NCBI RefSeq assembly: GCF_018399035.1
Contig: NZ_CP073760.1
Coordinates: 4,464,501-4,528,500, forward strand
Length of the DNA: 64,000 bases
From: Thiocapsa sp.
GTDB taxonomy: Bacteria > Pseudomonadota > Gammaproteobacteria > Chromatiales > Chromatiaceae
Direction of reading: 5' to 3'
In this document: positions 16,939 to 26,118 of the stretch, one piece after another
How positions within the stretch are numbered: position 1 is the stretch's first letter
Layout: the number at the start of each line of letters is the position of its first letter
The notes under the pieces: generated by a model
Database searches by the model: none
Told to the model about the DNA's origin: nothing
The model's input: only the letters and a program-made list of their open reading frames with translations
Translations under genes and position numbers: made by a program

Positions 16939-17990
16939 TCCGAGACGACGCCGAAAAGGTCCGGGATGGCGGCGCGCTCGACGACGCTCCGCGGAGGTCT
17001 CAGCCCGAGGTGAAGATAAGCCGCCTGCGTGGCGACACGTCCGCGCGGGGTCCGCATCAGATAGCCTTGTTGAATCAGAAACGGCTCCAGGACGTCCTCG
17101 ATGGTGCCGCGCTCCTCGCCGATCGCCGCCGCGAGGCTTTCCACGCCCACCGGTCCGCCGTCGAACTTGTTGATGACGGCATCGAGCAGCCGGCGATCCA
17201 TGTGGTCGAAACCCAGGGCGTCGACCTTGAGCATCCCGAGCGCCTGGTCGGCAACCTCCGCGGTGATGCGCCCGTCGGCACGCACCTGGGCGAAGTCACG
17301 CACCCGGCGCAGCAGCCGGTTGGCGATGCGCGGTGTCCCGCGCGCGCGTCGCGCGATCTCGGCGGCACCCTCGGCCTCGGTCTCGATGTCCAGGATCCGC
17401 GCCGAGCGGCGGACGATCCAGGCCAGATCCTCCGCGGTGTAAAACTCCAAACGCTGCACGATGCCGAAGCGGTCGCGTAGCGGGGAGGTCAGGAGTCCGG
17501 CCCGCGTGGTCGCGCCGACCAAGGTAAAGAACGGCAGATCCAGCTTGATCGAGCGCGCGGCCGGGCCGTCGCCGATCATGATGTCGAGCTGATAGTCCTC
17601 CATCGCCGGATAGAGCACCTCCTCGACCACCGGGCTCAGACGATGGATCTCGTCGACGAAGAGCACGTCCCCCGCATCGAGGTTGGTGAGGATGGCCGCG
17701 AGATCGCCCGGCTTCTCCAGCACGGGCCCGGAGGTCTGACGCAGATTGACCTGCATCTCGTGCGCGATGATGTGCGCGAGCGTGGTCTTGCCGAGCCCCG
17801 GCGGGCCGAAGATGAGCACATGATCCAGCGCCTCGCCGCGGCCGCGTGCGGCGCCGATGAAGATCTCCATCTGCTCGCGCACGACCGGCTGCCCGACATA
17901 ATCCTCGAGTTTGCGCGGGCGGATGGCCCGGTCGAGTGCCAGCTCGTCGCTGGCCGAGTCGGCGTTGATCAGACGTTCGGGCTTCGCCAT
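16935..17990 (-). CDS. ruvB: Holliday junction branch-migration ATPase RuvB
   Basis: AAA+ motor that drives RuvA-bound Holliday junctions in recombinational repair. Start is the ATG at 17990 ([20 protein letters not shown]). Motifs: [14 protein letters not shown], Walker [24 protein letters not shown], Walker [25 protein letters not shown], sensor [39 protein letters not shown], and the winged-helix DNA-binding tail [22 protein letters not shown]. 351 residues. It shares one base with the end of glcD (TGATG). ruvA and ruvC, usually just upstream, are not here. The TAA stop lies in a family-2 repeat. Confidence 0.97.
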   Translation of the reverse strand: MAKPERLINADSASDELALDRAIRPRKLEDYVGQPVVREQMEIFIGAARGRGEALDHVLIFGPPGLGKTTLAHIIAHEMQVNLRQTSGPVLEKPGDLAAILTNLDAGDVLFVDEIHRLSPVVEEVLYPAMEDYQLDIMIGDGPAARSIKLDLPFFTLVGATTRAGLLTSPLRDRFGIVQRLEFYTAEDLAWIVRRSARILDIETEAEGAAEIARRARGTPRIANRLLRRVRDFAQVRADGRITAEVADQALGMLKVDALGFDHMDRRLLDAVINKFDGGPVGVESLAAAIGEERGTIEDVLEPFLIQQGYLMRTPRGRVATQAAYLHLGLRPPRSVVERAAIPDLFGVVSD

Positions 17991-19477
17991 CAGTGCGGGT
18001 GCCGATGCGTGTGATCCGGAAGCTGTCGATACTCCGAGCAACGTCTCGGCGTCGGCACCCCCTTGCCCGGGTTCAGCAGCCCCTTCGGATCGAACGCCGC
18101 CTTGACCGCGTGGAACTGCTGCAGCTCCTGGGGGTTGAACTGGACGCACATCTGATTGATCTTCTCGATCCCCACCCCGTGCTCGCCCGTGATGGTCCCG
18201 CCGACCTCGACGCACAGCTCCAGGATGCGCCCGCCCAGCTCCTCGGTCCGCTCCAGCTCGCCCGGCTTATTGGCATCGAAGAGGATCAAGGGGTGCATGT
18301 TGCCGTCCCCGGCGTGAAAGACATTGGCGACCCGCAGCCCGTACTCGCGCGACATCTCCGCGGTGCGCCGCAGCACCTCGGGCAGGGCGCGGCGCGGGAT
18401 GGTGCCGTCCATGCAGTAATAGTCCGGCGAGATCCGACCCACCGCGGGGAAGGCGGCCTTGCGTCCCTTCCAGAACATCAGCCGCTCGGCATCGTCGCGC
18501 GAGGTCCGGACCTCGGTCGCGCCGCTGGCCAAGAGCAGATCGCGCACCCGCATGACCTCCTCGGAGACCTCTTGACGGGTCCCGTCGATCTCGCAGATGA
18601 GGATAGCCGCCGCGTCCGTCGGATAACCGGCATGCACGAAGTCCTCCGCCGCCTGGATCGCCGGACCGTCCATCATCTCCAGACCCGCCGGGATGATCCC
18701 GGCCGCGATGATGTCGCCGACCGCTTGACCGGCCTTCTCCACGTCGTCGTAAGCCGCGAGGATGGCTTGGGCGCGCTCCGGCACGGGCAGCAGCTTGACC
18801 GTCACCTCGACCGTCACGCCGAGCATCCCCTCGGAGCCGATGAAGAGCGCCAAGAGGTCATAGCCGGGTGCGTCGAGCCCGCCCGATCCCAGCTCGATCA
18901 GCTCGCCCTCGATCGTCACCAGCGTGACCGCGAGCACGTTGTGCACCGTCAGCCCGTACTTCAGGCAGTGCACCCCGCCCGAATTCTCCGCCACATTGCC
19001 CCCGATGGTGCAGGCGATCTGGCTCGACGGATCCGGCGCGTAATAGAGCCCATGCGGCGCCGCGGCCTCGCTGATCGCCAGGTTGCGCACACCCGGCTCG
19101 ACCCGGGCGGTGCGTGCGACCGGGTCCAGATCGAGGATCCGCGTGAAGCGCGCCAGACTCAGCAACACCCCGTCGCCACGCGGCAAGGCCCCGCCCGAGA
19201 GCCCGGTCCCGGCCCCGCGCGCCACCACCGGCACATCCCGCGCGTGACACAACCGCAGGATGCGCTGCACCTCCTCGACCGTACGCGGCAGCACCACCAG
19301 CAAGGGCAACTGCCGATAGGCCGAGAGGCCGTCGCACTCGTAGGGCTGCACCTGCTCCTGCTGCTCGAGCACCGCATCCGACGGCAAAAAGGCCCGCAGC
19401 GCGCGGACAAGCTCCGCCCGCGTCGCGGACAGCTCGGGATCTTCGAAGTCGATCCGGGTCGGTTGAATCAGACTCAT
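17990..19477 (-). CDS. glcD: FAD-linked glycolate/lactate oxidase subunit
   Basis: Flavin oxidase of the GlcD / D-lactate dehydrogenase family, oxidising glycolate or another 2-hydroxyacid. The FAD_binding_4 domain has [71 protein letters not shown] and [18 protein letters not shown]. The C-terminal domain has [17 protein letters not shown] and [18 protein letters not shown]. 495 residues, full length, with an added His-rich end (DHTHRHPH). glcE and glcF are absent here. It is translationally coupled to ruvB by a one-base overlap. Confidence 0.93.
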   Translation of the reverse strand: MSLIQPTRIDFEDPELSATRAELVRALRAFLPSDAVLEQQEQVQPYECDGLSAYRQLPLLVVLPRTVEEVQRILRLCHARDVPVVARGAGTGLSGGALPRGDGVLLSLARFTRILDLDPVARTARVEPGVRNLAISEAAAPHGLYYAPDPSSQIACTIGGNVAENSGGVHCLKYGLTVHNVLAVTLVTIEGELIELGSGGLDAPGYDLLALFIGSEGMLGVTVEVTVKLLPVPERAQAILAAYDDVEKAGQAVGDIIAAGIIPAGLEMMDGPAIQAAEDFVHAGYPTDAAAILICEIDGTRQEVSEEVMRVRDLLLASGATEVRTSRDDAERLMFWKGRKAAFPAVGRISPDYYCMDGTIPRRALPEVLRRTAEMSREYGLRVANVFHAGDGNMHPLILFDANKPGELERTEELGGRILELCVEVGGTITGEHGVGIEKINQMCVQFNPQELQQFHAVKAAFDPKGLLNPGKGVPTPRRCSEYRQLPDHTHRHPH

Positions 19478-19499
19478 GACGTTGACCCTGGTCGTAGTG

Positions 19500-19925
19500 T
19501 CATCCTCGGAAGAGTCGGAGCCTAGGGCCAGACGGGCCCCGAGTAAACCCGCGACCGCGTCCGGTACCCCCTCCGATGCGACTCAGACCACAATACCCCG
19601 AGTGTAGGATGGGTAGAGCACAGCGAAACCCATCCTCCAAACCGCAACGTCTCCGGCCGAGTAGGCCGTGATTCCGGCCGCCGTGTAGAGCACAGCGAAA
19701 CCCATCCTCCAAACCACGGCCTCTCGCCACCGCCGCCTCCCGGCCTTGGCGCCGGGTGGATGTCTCTCGCCCTCTGCTCTCCCGCCGTTGCACAGACGAC
19801 GGTTGGTCGATCAACCGCATCGACTTGGATCTCAGCCATCAGCTCCAGGCGCATTGAGCCCCCGTAGCGCTTGACTGTAGAATGCCCCAATCGCCTAGTC
19901 TTCGGACATAGGCGCATCCCGCATC
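19500..19925. repeat. Intergenic stretch with a duplicated palindromic unit
   Basis: The unit TAGAGCACAGCGAAACCCATCC TCCAAACC occurs twice, at about 19614-19643 and 19685-19714. The first lies inside the hairpin GGATGGGT...ACCCATCC (19607-19635). No protein-like frame exists. Such units are common between genes in this kind of genome. The promoter of tRNA-Thr must lie at the right end but has no clear boxes. Confidence 0.6.
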
Positions 19926-20001
19926 GCTGGCGTAGCTCAGTTGGTAGAGCAGCTGATTTGTAATCAGCAGGTCGTCGGTTCGAATCCGTCCGCCAGCTCC
20001 A
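19926..20001 (+). tRNA. tRNA-Thr (UGU)
   Basis: 76 bases including encoded CCA. Acceptor stem GCTGGCG pairs with CGCCAGC, followed by T and CCA. D-arm GCTCAGTTGGTAGAGC, anticodon arm CTGAT-TTGTAAT-CAG with anticodon TGT, and T-arm GTCGGTTCGAATCCGTC. All four arms fold. It reads codon ACA (and relatives). An IS66-type element begins 29 bases downstream. Confidence 0.97.
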
Positions 20002-20107
20002 ATAAAACAACGACTTAGCTGTAACGCGCCGTAAACATTCGGTCACGCCTTCCGGGACGCAGAGAAAGTACGGGACACAGACGTAGAAATCACGTACAAC
20101 GTGTGTC

Positions 20108-21811
20108 ATGGAAGGCACGACACGTCTCGATCCATCTGCGGAGCGACCGCATCCATGCCTCGGCACGGCTGACGGCAAGGGGCCGCGTTTCGCTCGGGAA
20201 TGGGTCACGATCAGCAAACAGGAGCACATTGACCTGCGTGCGCGGGCCAACTACTGGGAAGCGCAGCATGCCCGCGCGAAAGTCCAGGTCGAGGCGTTGA
20301 CGCAGGAGGTGGCGCGCAAAGAGGCCATCATCAAAGACCTGAGACGGCGGTTGTTTGGCAAGAAGAGCGAGAAACACAGTCCGCTGCCCTCGGAGAAGGA
20401 CCGAGGCGACGGCGACGACGCGCCCCAGCGCAAGCGCGGCCAGCAGCCGGGCTGTGCGGGGCATGGCCGGACCCCACGCCCGACGCTGCCCGTGGTCGCC
20501 GAACAGCACGCTCCGGCCGATGGGCAGAGCGCGTGTCCGCACTGCGGTTTGCCCTATCGGCGCACGCCGGCGCTGGACGAGGAAAGCGCGGTGATCGAGG
20601 TGCAGGTGCGCGCCTATACGCGGCGCATCACCCGGTGTGCCTACACCCGCGATCCCGGTTGTTGCTGCGAGAATACCCCGGCCGTGATCAGTGCACCGCC
20701 GCCGGCGCGGCTGATCGCACGCAGCCCCTTCGGCGTGAGCTTTTGGGTCGAGATGCTGCTGGGCAAATACCGCTACGGCCAACCGAGCAACCGCCTGCTC
20801 CAAGACCTCGCCGATCAAGGCTTGCCGGTCTCCCCCGGCACGCTCGCCGGTGGCCTGCAGCGTCTCACCGGGTTGTTCGAGCCGGTGCTCGAGGCGCTGT
20901 ACTGCAAGCAGATGAGCGAGACGCTATTCAACAACGACGAGACCCGCTGGGAGGTCTTCGTCGAGCTGGAGGGTAAGGTCGGGACGCGTTGGTATCTGTG
21001 GCTGACGCGCTCGGCCTCGGTGGTGTTCTACTGCATCGATCCGAGCCGCAGCGCGGCGGTGCCCGGCGCGCATTTCGCCGGCTTGCAGGGGCAACAGGCG
21101 ATCATCGTCTGCGATCGCTACAGCGCCTACAAAAAGCTCGCGCGCTTGGCCGAGAACATTTTGCTGGCGTTCTGCTGGGCGCACGTGCGCCGCGACTTTC
21201 TGGAGGCCGGGCGCGCGCTGCCCGCGTTGGAACCTTGGGCGCTGGTCTACCATCTCAACCAACAGCGTCTGGCGCACTGGGATCCCGATCGCCCCTTGGT
21301 GCAGCAATGCGCGGCGTTCGAGCACGCGCAGGCGGCCTTGCAGGCGGCGCTGGCGGACCTGCACGCCGAGGCCGAACGGCTGTTGGCGCAGGACGACACC
21401 GACGCGACCCTGCCGAAGGTCGCCCGCGCCAGATGCAAGCGGGTGCTCACCAGTCTGCTACACCATTGGTCGGGGCTGACGGTCTTTGTCGCGCATCCCG
21501 AGGTGCCGATGGATAATAACCGTGCCGAGGAGACGATCCGCACGCCGGTCATCGGGCGCAAAAACTACTACGGCTCGGGTAGCCTGTGGAGCGCGCAGCT
21601 CGCCGCGACGCTGTTCTCCATCCTGCAGACCCTGGCGCTGTGGGGGATCAATCCCCGCGCCTGGCTCACCTGTTATCTCAACGCCTGCGCCGAGGCCGGC
21701 GGACAAGCTCCGAGCACGCTGGCGCCTTTCCTGCCCTGGTCGATGGATGCCGCGCGCCGTGCCGAACTGTGCCGACCCGCCGCACCACCGACCGGCATCG
21801 ACAGCTCATGA
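20108..21811 (+). CDS. IS66-family transposase (TnpC-type)
   Basis: 567 residues. Order: N-terminal coiled coil (AQHARAKVQVEALTQEVARKEAIIKDLRRRLFGKKSEKH), zinc-binding segment (SACPHCGLPYRRTP), the central region PARLIARSPFGVSFWVEMLLGKYRYGQPSNRLLQDL, and the DDE core with NNDETRWEVF, CDRYSAYKKLARL, and MDNNRAEETIRTPVIGRKNYYGSGS. The frame is intact. Its stop overlaps the DUF4338 start in ATGA, so the two should be translated together. Confidence 0.95.
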   Translation: MEGTTRLDPSAERPHPCLGTADGKGPRFAREWVTISKQEHIDLRARANYWEAQHARAKVQVEALTQEVARKEAIIKDLRRRLFGKKSEKHSPLPSEKDRGDGDDAPQRKRGQQPGCAGHGRTPRPTLPVVAEQHAPADGQSACPHCGLPYRRTPALDEESAVIEVQVRAYTRRITRCAYTRDPGCCCENTPAVISAPPPARLIARSPFGVSFWVEMLLGKYRYGQPSNRLLQDLADQGLPVSPGTLAGGLQRLTGLFEPVLEALYCKQMSETLFNNDETRWEVFVELEGKVGTRWYLWLTRSASVVFYCIDPSRSAAVPGAHFAGLQGQQAIIVCDRYSAYKKLARLAENILLAFCWAHVRRDFLEAGRALPALEPWALVYHLNQQRLAHWDPDRPLVQQCAAFEHAQAALQAALADLHAEAERLLAQDDTDATLPKVARARCKRVLTSLLHHWSGLTVFVAHPEVPMDNNRAEETIRTPVIGRKNYYGSGSLWSAQLAATLFSILQTLALWGINPRAWLTCYLNACAEAGGQAPSTLAPFLPWSMDAARRAELCRPAAPPTGIDSS

Positions 21812-22665
21812 GTCATCGCTACTGCGGGCGCGACTTCCAACCCGAGGAGATCGCGCTGATCCGCGCACTCATCGCCGAGGACCCGACCCGCAGACGCGCA
21901 GCGCTGTCGCGCTTGACCTGCCAAGCGCTCGCCTGGCACACCGTCAACGGCGGTTTGAAGGACATGTCCGCCCGGGTGGCCATGCTGCGGATGCACAACG
22001 ACGGGCTCATCACGCTGCCGCCGCCGCGCAACCGCCGGCCCGATGCGCGCGTGCGACTGAGCGCGCTCAGCGATCCGCAACCGCGGCTCGAGCGGCCGGC
22101 CTCGGCCCTCGGACCACTGACCTGGTCGCGCGTGCAGCACAAAGCCCAATCACGGCTGTGGAACGAACTCATCGAGCGCTACCATTATCTCGGTCATACC
22201 CTCTTGCCGGGGGCGCAGCTGCGCTATCTGGTCTACGCCGCCGAGCAGCCCGTCGCCGCGCTCGGCTTCGGTGCCGCAGCGTGGATGTGCGCTCCGCGCG
22301 ATCGCGACATCGGCTGGAGTCATGCACAACGTGAGCGCCATCTCCATCTGGTCGTCAACAATGCCCGCTTCTTGATCTTGCCCTGGGTCCACTCCAAAAA
22401 CCTCGCCTCCATGCTCTTGGCGCAGGCGGCCAGGATCCTGCCCGAGGATTGGCTGGCGGTCTACGGCTACCGCCCGCTGCTGCTGGAGACCTTTGTCGAG
22501 ACACCGCGCTTCCGCGGCACCTGCTACAAGGCCGCCAACTGGACCTGCTTGGGACAAACCAAAGGCCGCGGAAAACTCGGCCAGGCCGGAAAACAAAGCG
22601 AACCCATCAAGGACATATGGATTTACCCGCTGGACCGACGCTTCCGCGAAGTGCTTACCCGTTGA
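21808..22665 (+). CDS. DUF4338 / DruA-like protein inside an IS66 element
   Basis: 285 residues from the ATG at 21808. It matches the DUF4338 family, to which Druantia anti-phage protein DruA belongs: FQPEEIALIRALIAEDPTRRRAALSRLTCQALAWHTVNGGLKDM, WNELIERYHYLGH, GAQLRYLVYAAEQPVAALGFGAAAW, NNARFLILPWVHSKNLASMLLAQ, and VETPRFRGTCYKAANWTCLGQTKGRGK. It starts inside the transposase stop (ATGA). The rest of a Druantia operon (the large DruE helicase and others) is absent. The molecular role is unknown; it could aid transposition or act on incoming DNA. Both are inference. Confidence 0.85.
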   Translation: MSHRYCGRDFQPEEIALIRALIAEDPTRRRAALSRLTCQALAWHTVNGGLKDMSARVAMLRMHNDGLITLPPPRNRRPDARVRLSALSDPQPRLERPASALGPLTWSRVQHKAQSRLWNELIERYHYLGHTLLPGAQLRYLVYAAEQPVAALGFGAAAWMCAPRDRDIGWSHAQRERHLHLVVNNARFLILPWVHSKNLASMLLAQAARILPEDWLAVYGYRPLLLETFVETPRFRGTCYKAANWTCLGQTKGRGKLGQAGKQSEPIKDIWIYPLDRRFREVLTR

Positions 22666-22730
22666 TTCTGATGGGTAGGGGTAGACCGAATATTTACAAC
22701 GCGCCCAGGCCGTTTTCCGTTGAGGGGCAT

Positions 22731-22812
22731 TTGGTTGCCGTTTCGCCGGCCCTAGGCTGCCGGATCACCCGCGAACATTCTGGTTCGCGTGCCAAAACGG
22801 CAACCAGTTGTT
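22731..22812. repeat. Interrupted palindrome next to the IS66 element
   Basis: Outer arms TGGTTGCCGTTT and AAACGGCAACCA enclose an inner hairpin CGCGAAC-ATTCTG-GTTCGCG. It may be a terminator or the end of a lost element. The wider region 22706-22922 has no gene. Confidence 0.55.
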
Positions 22813-23499
22813 GCTTTCGACGTTATCTCGTCACGGATTTCTAAGATTCGCTCACCTGCCTCCGCCGATCTTTCCGCACTGCGGCACCGCCCGAAAGCCG
22901 GTGGAAGAGACCGTTTTCGACCCTTATGCAAAGTTCGTGATTATGGAAAGTTTCCCTCCCGAAGCCCGCGCGAAGTGAGGCGGGAAGCGGCCAAGTGCGC
23001 GTCGCGCCGGCAGAATGCTCGACATAATCGCTTCCATCTCCTGAAGTGGTGTCTCCGCGTGGCAGGACGCCTGCAAGAGCAGCGATACACACCCTCAAGC
23101 CTCCACTGCGGACACCCTGACCCATTGCACCCTGGCTCGACTACCAGAGCCCTGTGACGACGCAGCAGTAGCGCGAAGGCGATTGGCTGATGAAGCGGCA
23201 TGCCCTGGCCGAAATCCAGGAAACGGGCATGGCGCTCCAACGTTACCGAACACCTGACCGCCTGATCCTCTTCCTGACGACTGTTGTTTCCCATCCTGAT
23301 CCGCAAACCACCGGCCATTTTTGCAGGGAATCTTCCACCGGTGATGTCGTTTTCCGGTGAGGTAATGCGGTAAGCGCGGAGCGCGGATGTCCCGCACGCT
23401 TCACCGGCGTGCACTCTCGCGGTCGCCCCGGCACAATCGCCTCACCCTCCTCCAAATGAGAAGGCCCGCCACGGGTGCAACCGTGCGGGCCGATGGCCG

Positions 23500-24095
23500 G
23501 TGCAACTACGCTTCGAGTGTCATCTCACCGGCGCGGACTACGTTATCCAGCAAGCCTGGTTGGATGCAAGTCTTCCGCGCTGTCCGCTGCATCCGCAAGG
23601 CGGGTGTCACTTCGCTCGGCACGGGACCTATGCGCGGGTCTCCCCGCCCGGCACGCGCGTGGCGCGCTGGTACTGTCCCGAGGGGCATCGCACCTTCAGT
23701 CTGCTCCCCGACTGTCTGGCGGCGCGCCTCTCGGGCACGCTCGCGGAGGTCGAGGCGGTGGTCAGTGCGGCCGAGCAGGCCCCGAGTCTGGAAGCGCTGT
23801 GCAAGCAGCACCGTCTGGACATCGAGCTACCCGGGCGTTGCGCTGGGTGCGACGGCGCGTGCAGGACGTGCACAGCGCGTTGCATCGGATCAAGGGCATC
23901 CTGGGCGAGCCTTTCGCGCTGGTCGAGCCGACCCTCACGGCGTTTGCCGACCACCTGGAGGTGGAGCAGGTTTTGGTGGCGCTGCGCGGGATCGCCGCGG
24001 CGTGGTTGGACGCGCTGCCCAAGCCGCTCGGATTCGCGCCCCGGCGCCACCCGGCGGCGGTGCGCTCCCCGCGTCCAACACCGTGCGGGGCCTGA
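23500..24095 (+). pseudogene. Zinc-ribbon protein of the transposon, frameshifted
   Basis: The frame from the GTG at 23500 reads MQLRFECHLTGADYVIQQAW, with Cys/His pairs in SLPRCPLHPQGGCHFARHGTY and ARWYCPEGHRTFSLLPDCLAA, a pattern like the DUF6431 zinc-ribbon proteins of similar transposons. Near 23835 the reading passes to another frame, which continues ALRWVRRRVQDVHSALHRIK and FADHLEVEQVLVALRGIAAA to a stop at 24095. One indel is enough to explain it. The likely role is DNA binding in transposition. Confidence 0.65.
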
Positions 24096-24164
24096 CCCGC
24101 CGGGATGCCAGGCGTAGGGTCTCCCGCGCAGGCAAACCGCCTGCGTCAGCCGCGGAGTGCGTCC

Positions 24165-24861
24165 ATGAGTGACCCGCAAACCGATGTTCAGCACGACATC
24201 GCCCTGTTTCGCTACGGGGTGATCGCCGAGTTCGTGCCGTGGCCCAAAGAACGGAAGGGCCTGTATGAGGCGATCCAGGCGAAAGCCGAGCGTGAGCACA
24301 CCATCCCCGGCAGCGCCCGCACCGGGTGGCCGCCGAGACCATCCGCGATTGGCTCAAGGCCTATCGGCGCGGCGGCTTCGACGCACTCCTGCCCAAACCG
24401 CGCGCCGATCGCGGCCAGGCGCGCCGGCTGCCGCCCGGCGTGGTCGAGGCGCTGCTCGCCGCCAAGGAGGCCAACCCGCAGCTGTCGGTGCAGTTGGTGA
24501 TCCGCGCGGTGCGCCAACGCCCCGAGGTCCCGCCCGACCTGCCGTTGCCGCCCTCGACCGTGCATCGGTTGCTTGCCCGTCACGGCCTGATGGACGCGGC
24601 CAAGACGGCGAGTCAGACGCAGGACCGGCGCCGGTTTGCTTTCGAGCAGGCCGGGGAGCTGTGGATGAGCGACGTCATGCACGGTCCGGCCGTGGTGGTC
24701 GGGGAGCGCGTCAAACGCAAGACCTACCTGATCGCCTTCATCGACGATGCGACCCGCGTGATCCCGTACGCGCGCTTTGCCCTCTCGGAGAACACCCGGA
24801 CCTTTCTGCCGGTGCTCGCGCAGGCGATCCTGCGCCGTGGCTTGCCGCAGAAGCTCTATGT
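24165..24861 (+). pseudogene. Mu/IS481-like DDE transposase, 5' part (frameshifted, then interrupted)
   Basis: Starts MSDPQTDVQHDIALFRYGVI at 24165. At about 24322 one base seems lost (CGCACCGGGTGG, where CGCACCCGGGTGG would keep frame), after which the protein continues AAETIRDWLKAYRRGGFDAL (helix-turn-helix) and ELWMSDVMHGPAVVVGE with the first catalytic Asp. The gene breaks off at QKLYVD, where foreign sequence TTATGTGGCATGCCACATAA begins. The remainder is at 29470-30135. Two independent lesions inactivate it. Confidence 0.8.
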
Positions 24862-24900
24862 GGATTATGTGGCATGCCACATAATCCACATGCCTCTTTA

Positions 24901-25963
24901 TGCATTCCAGACAGTTCCCGACAGAGTCGAGGCGGGGAGCCTTGGAGAGCACTGGATGCAGCACGAGGCGGGCCGTGGGGGTAGAATACTGTCCCTTTCG
25001 AAGTGGCCAGGCAGTGCGCCCCATGTTGAACATCCAGAATCTCGTCGACGACGCCAAATGTTTCGAGACCGTCCGTGCCCTGCGTTGGCCCGAGGGGGTG
25101 CGCTGCGTGCACTGCGCCTCGGCCGAGATCAACAAGCAAGGTCGGGATCCGACGCAACCCGAGCGGCAGAAGTACCGCTGCAAGGACTGCGGGCGCTGGT
25201 TCGATGATTTGAGCGAGACGATTCTGGCCGGCCATCATCAGCCACTGCGAACCTGGGTGTTATGCCTGTATTTCATGGGCTTGAACCTGTCCAACCGGCA
25301 GATCGGCCAAGAACTGGGCCTTCACAAGGATGACGCCCAGCGCATGACGCAACAGTTGCGCGAGGGCATCGAGTCCAAGCAGTCCTTGCCCGTGCTCGAC
25401 GGCGAGGTCGAGGCCGACGAGGTGTACGTGGTCGCCGGTCACAAAGGGAACCCCGAGGCGGTAAAAAAAGCGCGCAAAGGCCGTCGGCGCCGACTGAAGG
25501 GGGCGCGCGGTCGCGGCACCCTGGCCAAAGAGAAGCCACCGATTCTCGGCCTGATCCAGCGCGGCGGCGAGGTGGTGCTGCGGATGCTGGATAACGTCCA
25601 ACAGAAGACCATCAAACCCATTATCCTCGCCTGCGTGGCCGAGGGGACGCGCTTCTACACCGATGAGTATGACATCTACGCCCGCTTGCCGGCATGGGGT
25701 TACGAGCACCACAGCGTCTGCCACAGCCGCGGAGAGTACGCCCGCGACGAGGACGGTGATGGCTTCCATGAGGTCCACGTCAACACCATCGAGGGCGTCT
25801 GGTCGTTGCTGCGCTCCTGGCTGCGCCCTCACCGCGGGATCTCTCAGGAACACCTCCCGATGTACCTGAGCTTTTTTCAGTTCGTCCACAACAGTCGTGC
25901 GCGCGGGAAGGGGCTCCTCCCGGCGCTCTTGGCAGCGCTGATTGTCTAGCTGTCTGGAATGCA
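24901..25963 (+). mobile_element. IS1595-type insertion sequence
   Basis: 1063 bp bounded by perfect 14-bp inverted ends TGCATTCCAGACAG (24901-24914) and CTGTCTGGAATGCA (25950-25963). It holds one intact transposase gene. The expected 8-bp target duplication is not visible (CCTCTTTA on the left, GATTGAGC on the right), so a flank may have been rearranged. It lies 11 bases left of the RIT element. Confidence 0.85.
25023..25949 (+). CDS. IS1595-family transposase
   Basis: 308 residues. N-terminal zinc ribbon CFETVRALRWPEGVRCVHCAS with KYRCKDCGRWFDDLSETILAGHH, helical TWVLCLYFMGLNLSNRQIGQELGL, then the ISXO2-like DDE domain: DGEVEADEVYVVAGHKG, TDEYDIYARLPAWGYEHHSVCHSRGEYARDEDGDGFHEVHVNTIEGVWSLLRSWLRPHRGISQEHL. 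The frame is intact. The ATG at 25023 follows a purine-rich stretch. The longer frame from 24900 only reads through the IS end. Confidence 0.92.
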   Translation: MLNIQNLVDDAKCFETVRALRWPEGVRCVHCASAEINKQGRDPTQPERQKYRCKDCGRWFDDLSETILAGHHQPLRTWVLCLYFMGLNLSNRQIGQELGLHKDDAQRMTQQLREGIESKQSLPVLDGEVEADEVYVVAGHKGNPEAVKKARKGRRRRLKGARGRGTLAKEKPPILGLIQRGGEVVLRMLDNVQQKTIKPIILACVAEGTRFYTDEYDIYARLPAWGYEHHSVCHSRGEYARDEDGDGFHEVHVNTIEGVWSLLRSWLRPHRGISQEHLPMYLSFFQFVHNSRARGKGLLPALLAALIV

Positions 25964-26118
25964 GATTGAGCCATCCACATAATGTTCCGAGTCCGGTTAT
26001 GTGGCCTGTCTCGTTGAGCGGGCCGCCATATCAGCGCTGCGACTTGAGAGTCGCCACATAACGCCGCACCGCAAACGCGTGATGATCAGTGCTCCATTGG
26101 GTCATTGGAGCGATTGTC

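Larger units (their letters stand above)
20031..22697 (+). mobile_element. Complete IS66-family element carrying a DruA-like gene
   Basis: 2667 bp. Left end GTAAACATTCGGTC and right end (inverse) GTAAATATTCGGTC match at 13 of 14 positions. The 8 bases AACGCGCC occur directly on both sides (20023-20030 and 22698-22705), the 8-bp target duplication expected of IS66. Inside are only two genes, an IS66 transposase and an overlapping DUF4338 gene. The small tnpA and tnpB genes of classic IS66 are absent, as in the ISBst12 subgroup. The intact ends, target duplication and reading frames point to a recent insertion. Confidence 0.93.

Noticed and set aside
19600-19720. CRISPR array
   Set aside because: Only two copies of the unit, unequal, and inside a hairpin. 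No CRISPR array or cas gene is seen in the window.
19926-22705. Genomic island integrated at tRNA-Thr
   Set aside because: The tRNA 3' end is not duplicated downstream. The neighbouring DNA is an IS66 element with its own 8-bp duplication, which does not involve the tRNA.
22941-23414. 157-codon minus-strand frame between the transposon end and the zinc-ribbon gene
   Set aside because: Several overlapping frames are open here on both strands, and none has a domain or a plausible ribosome site.
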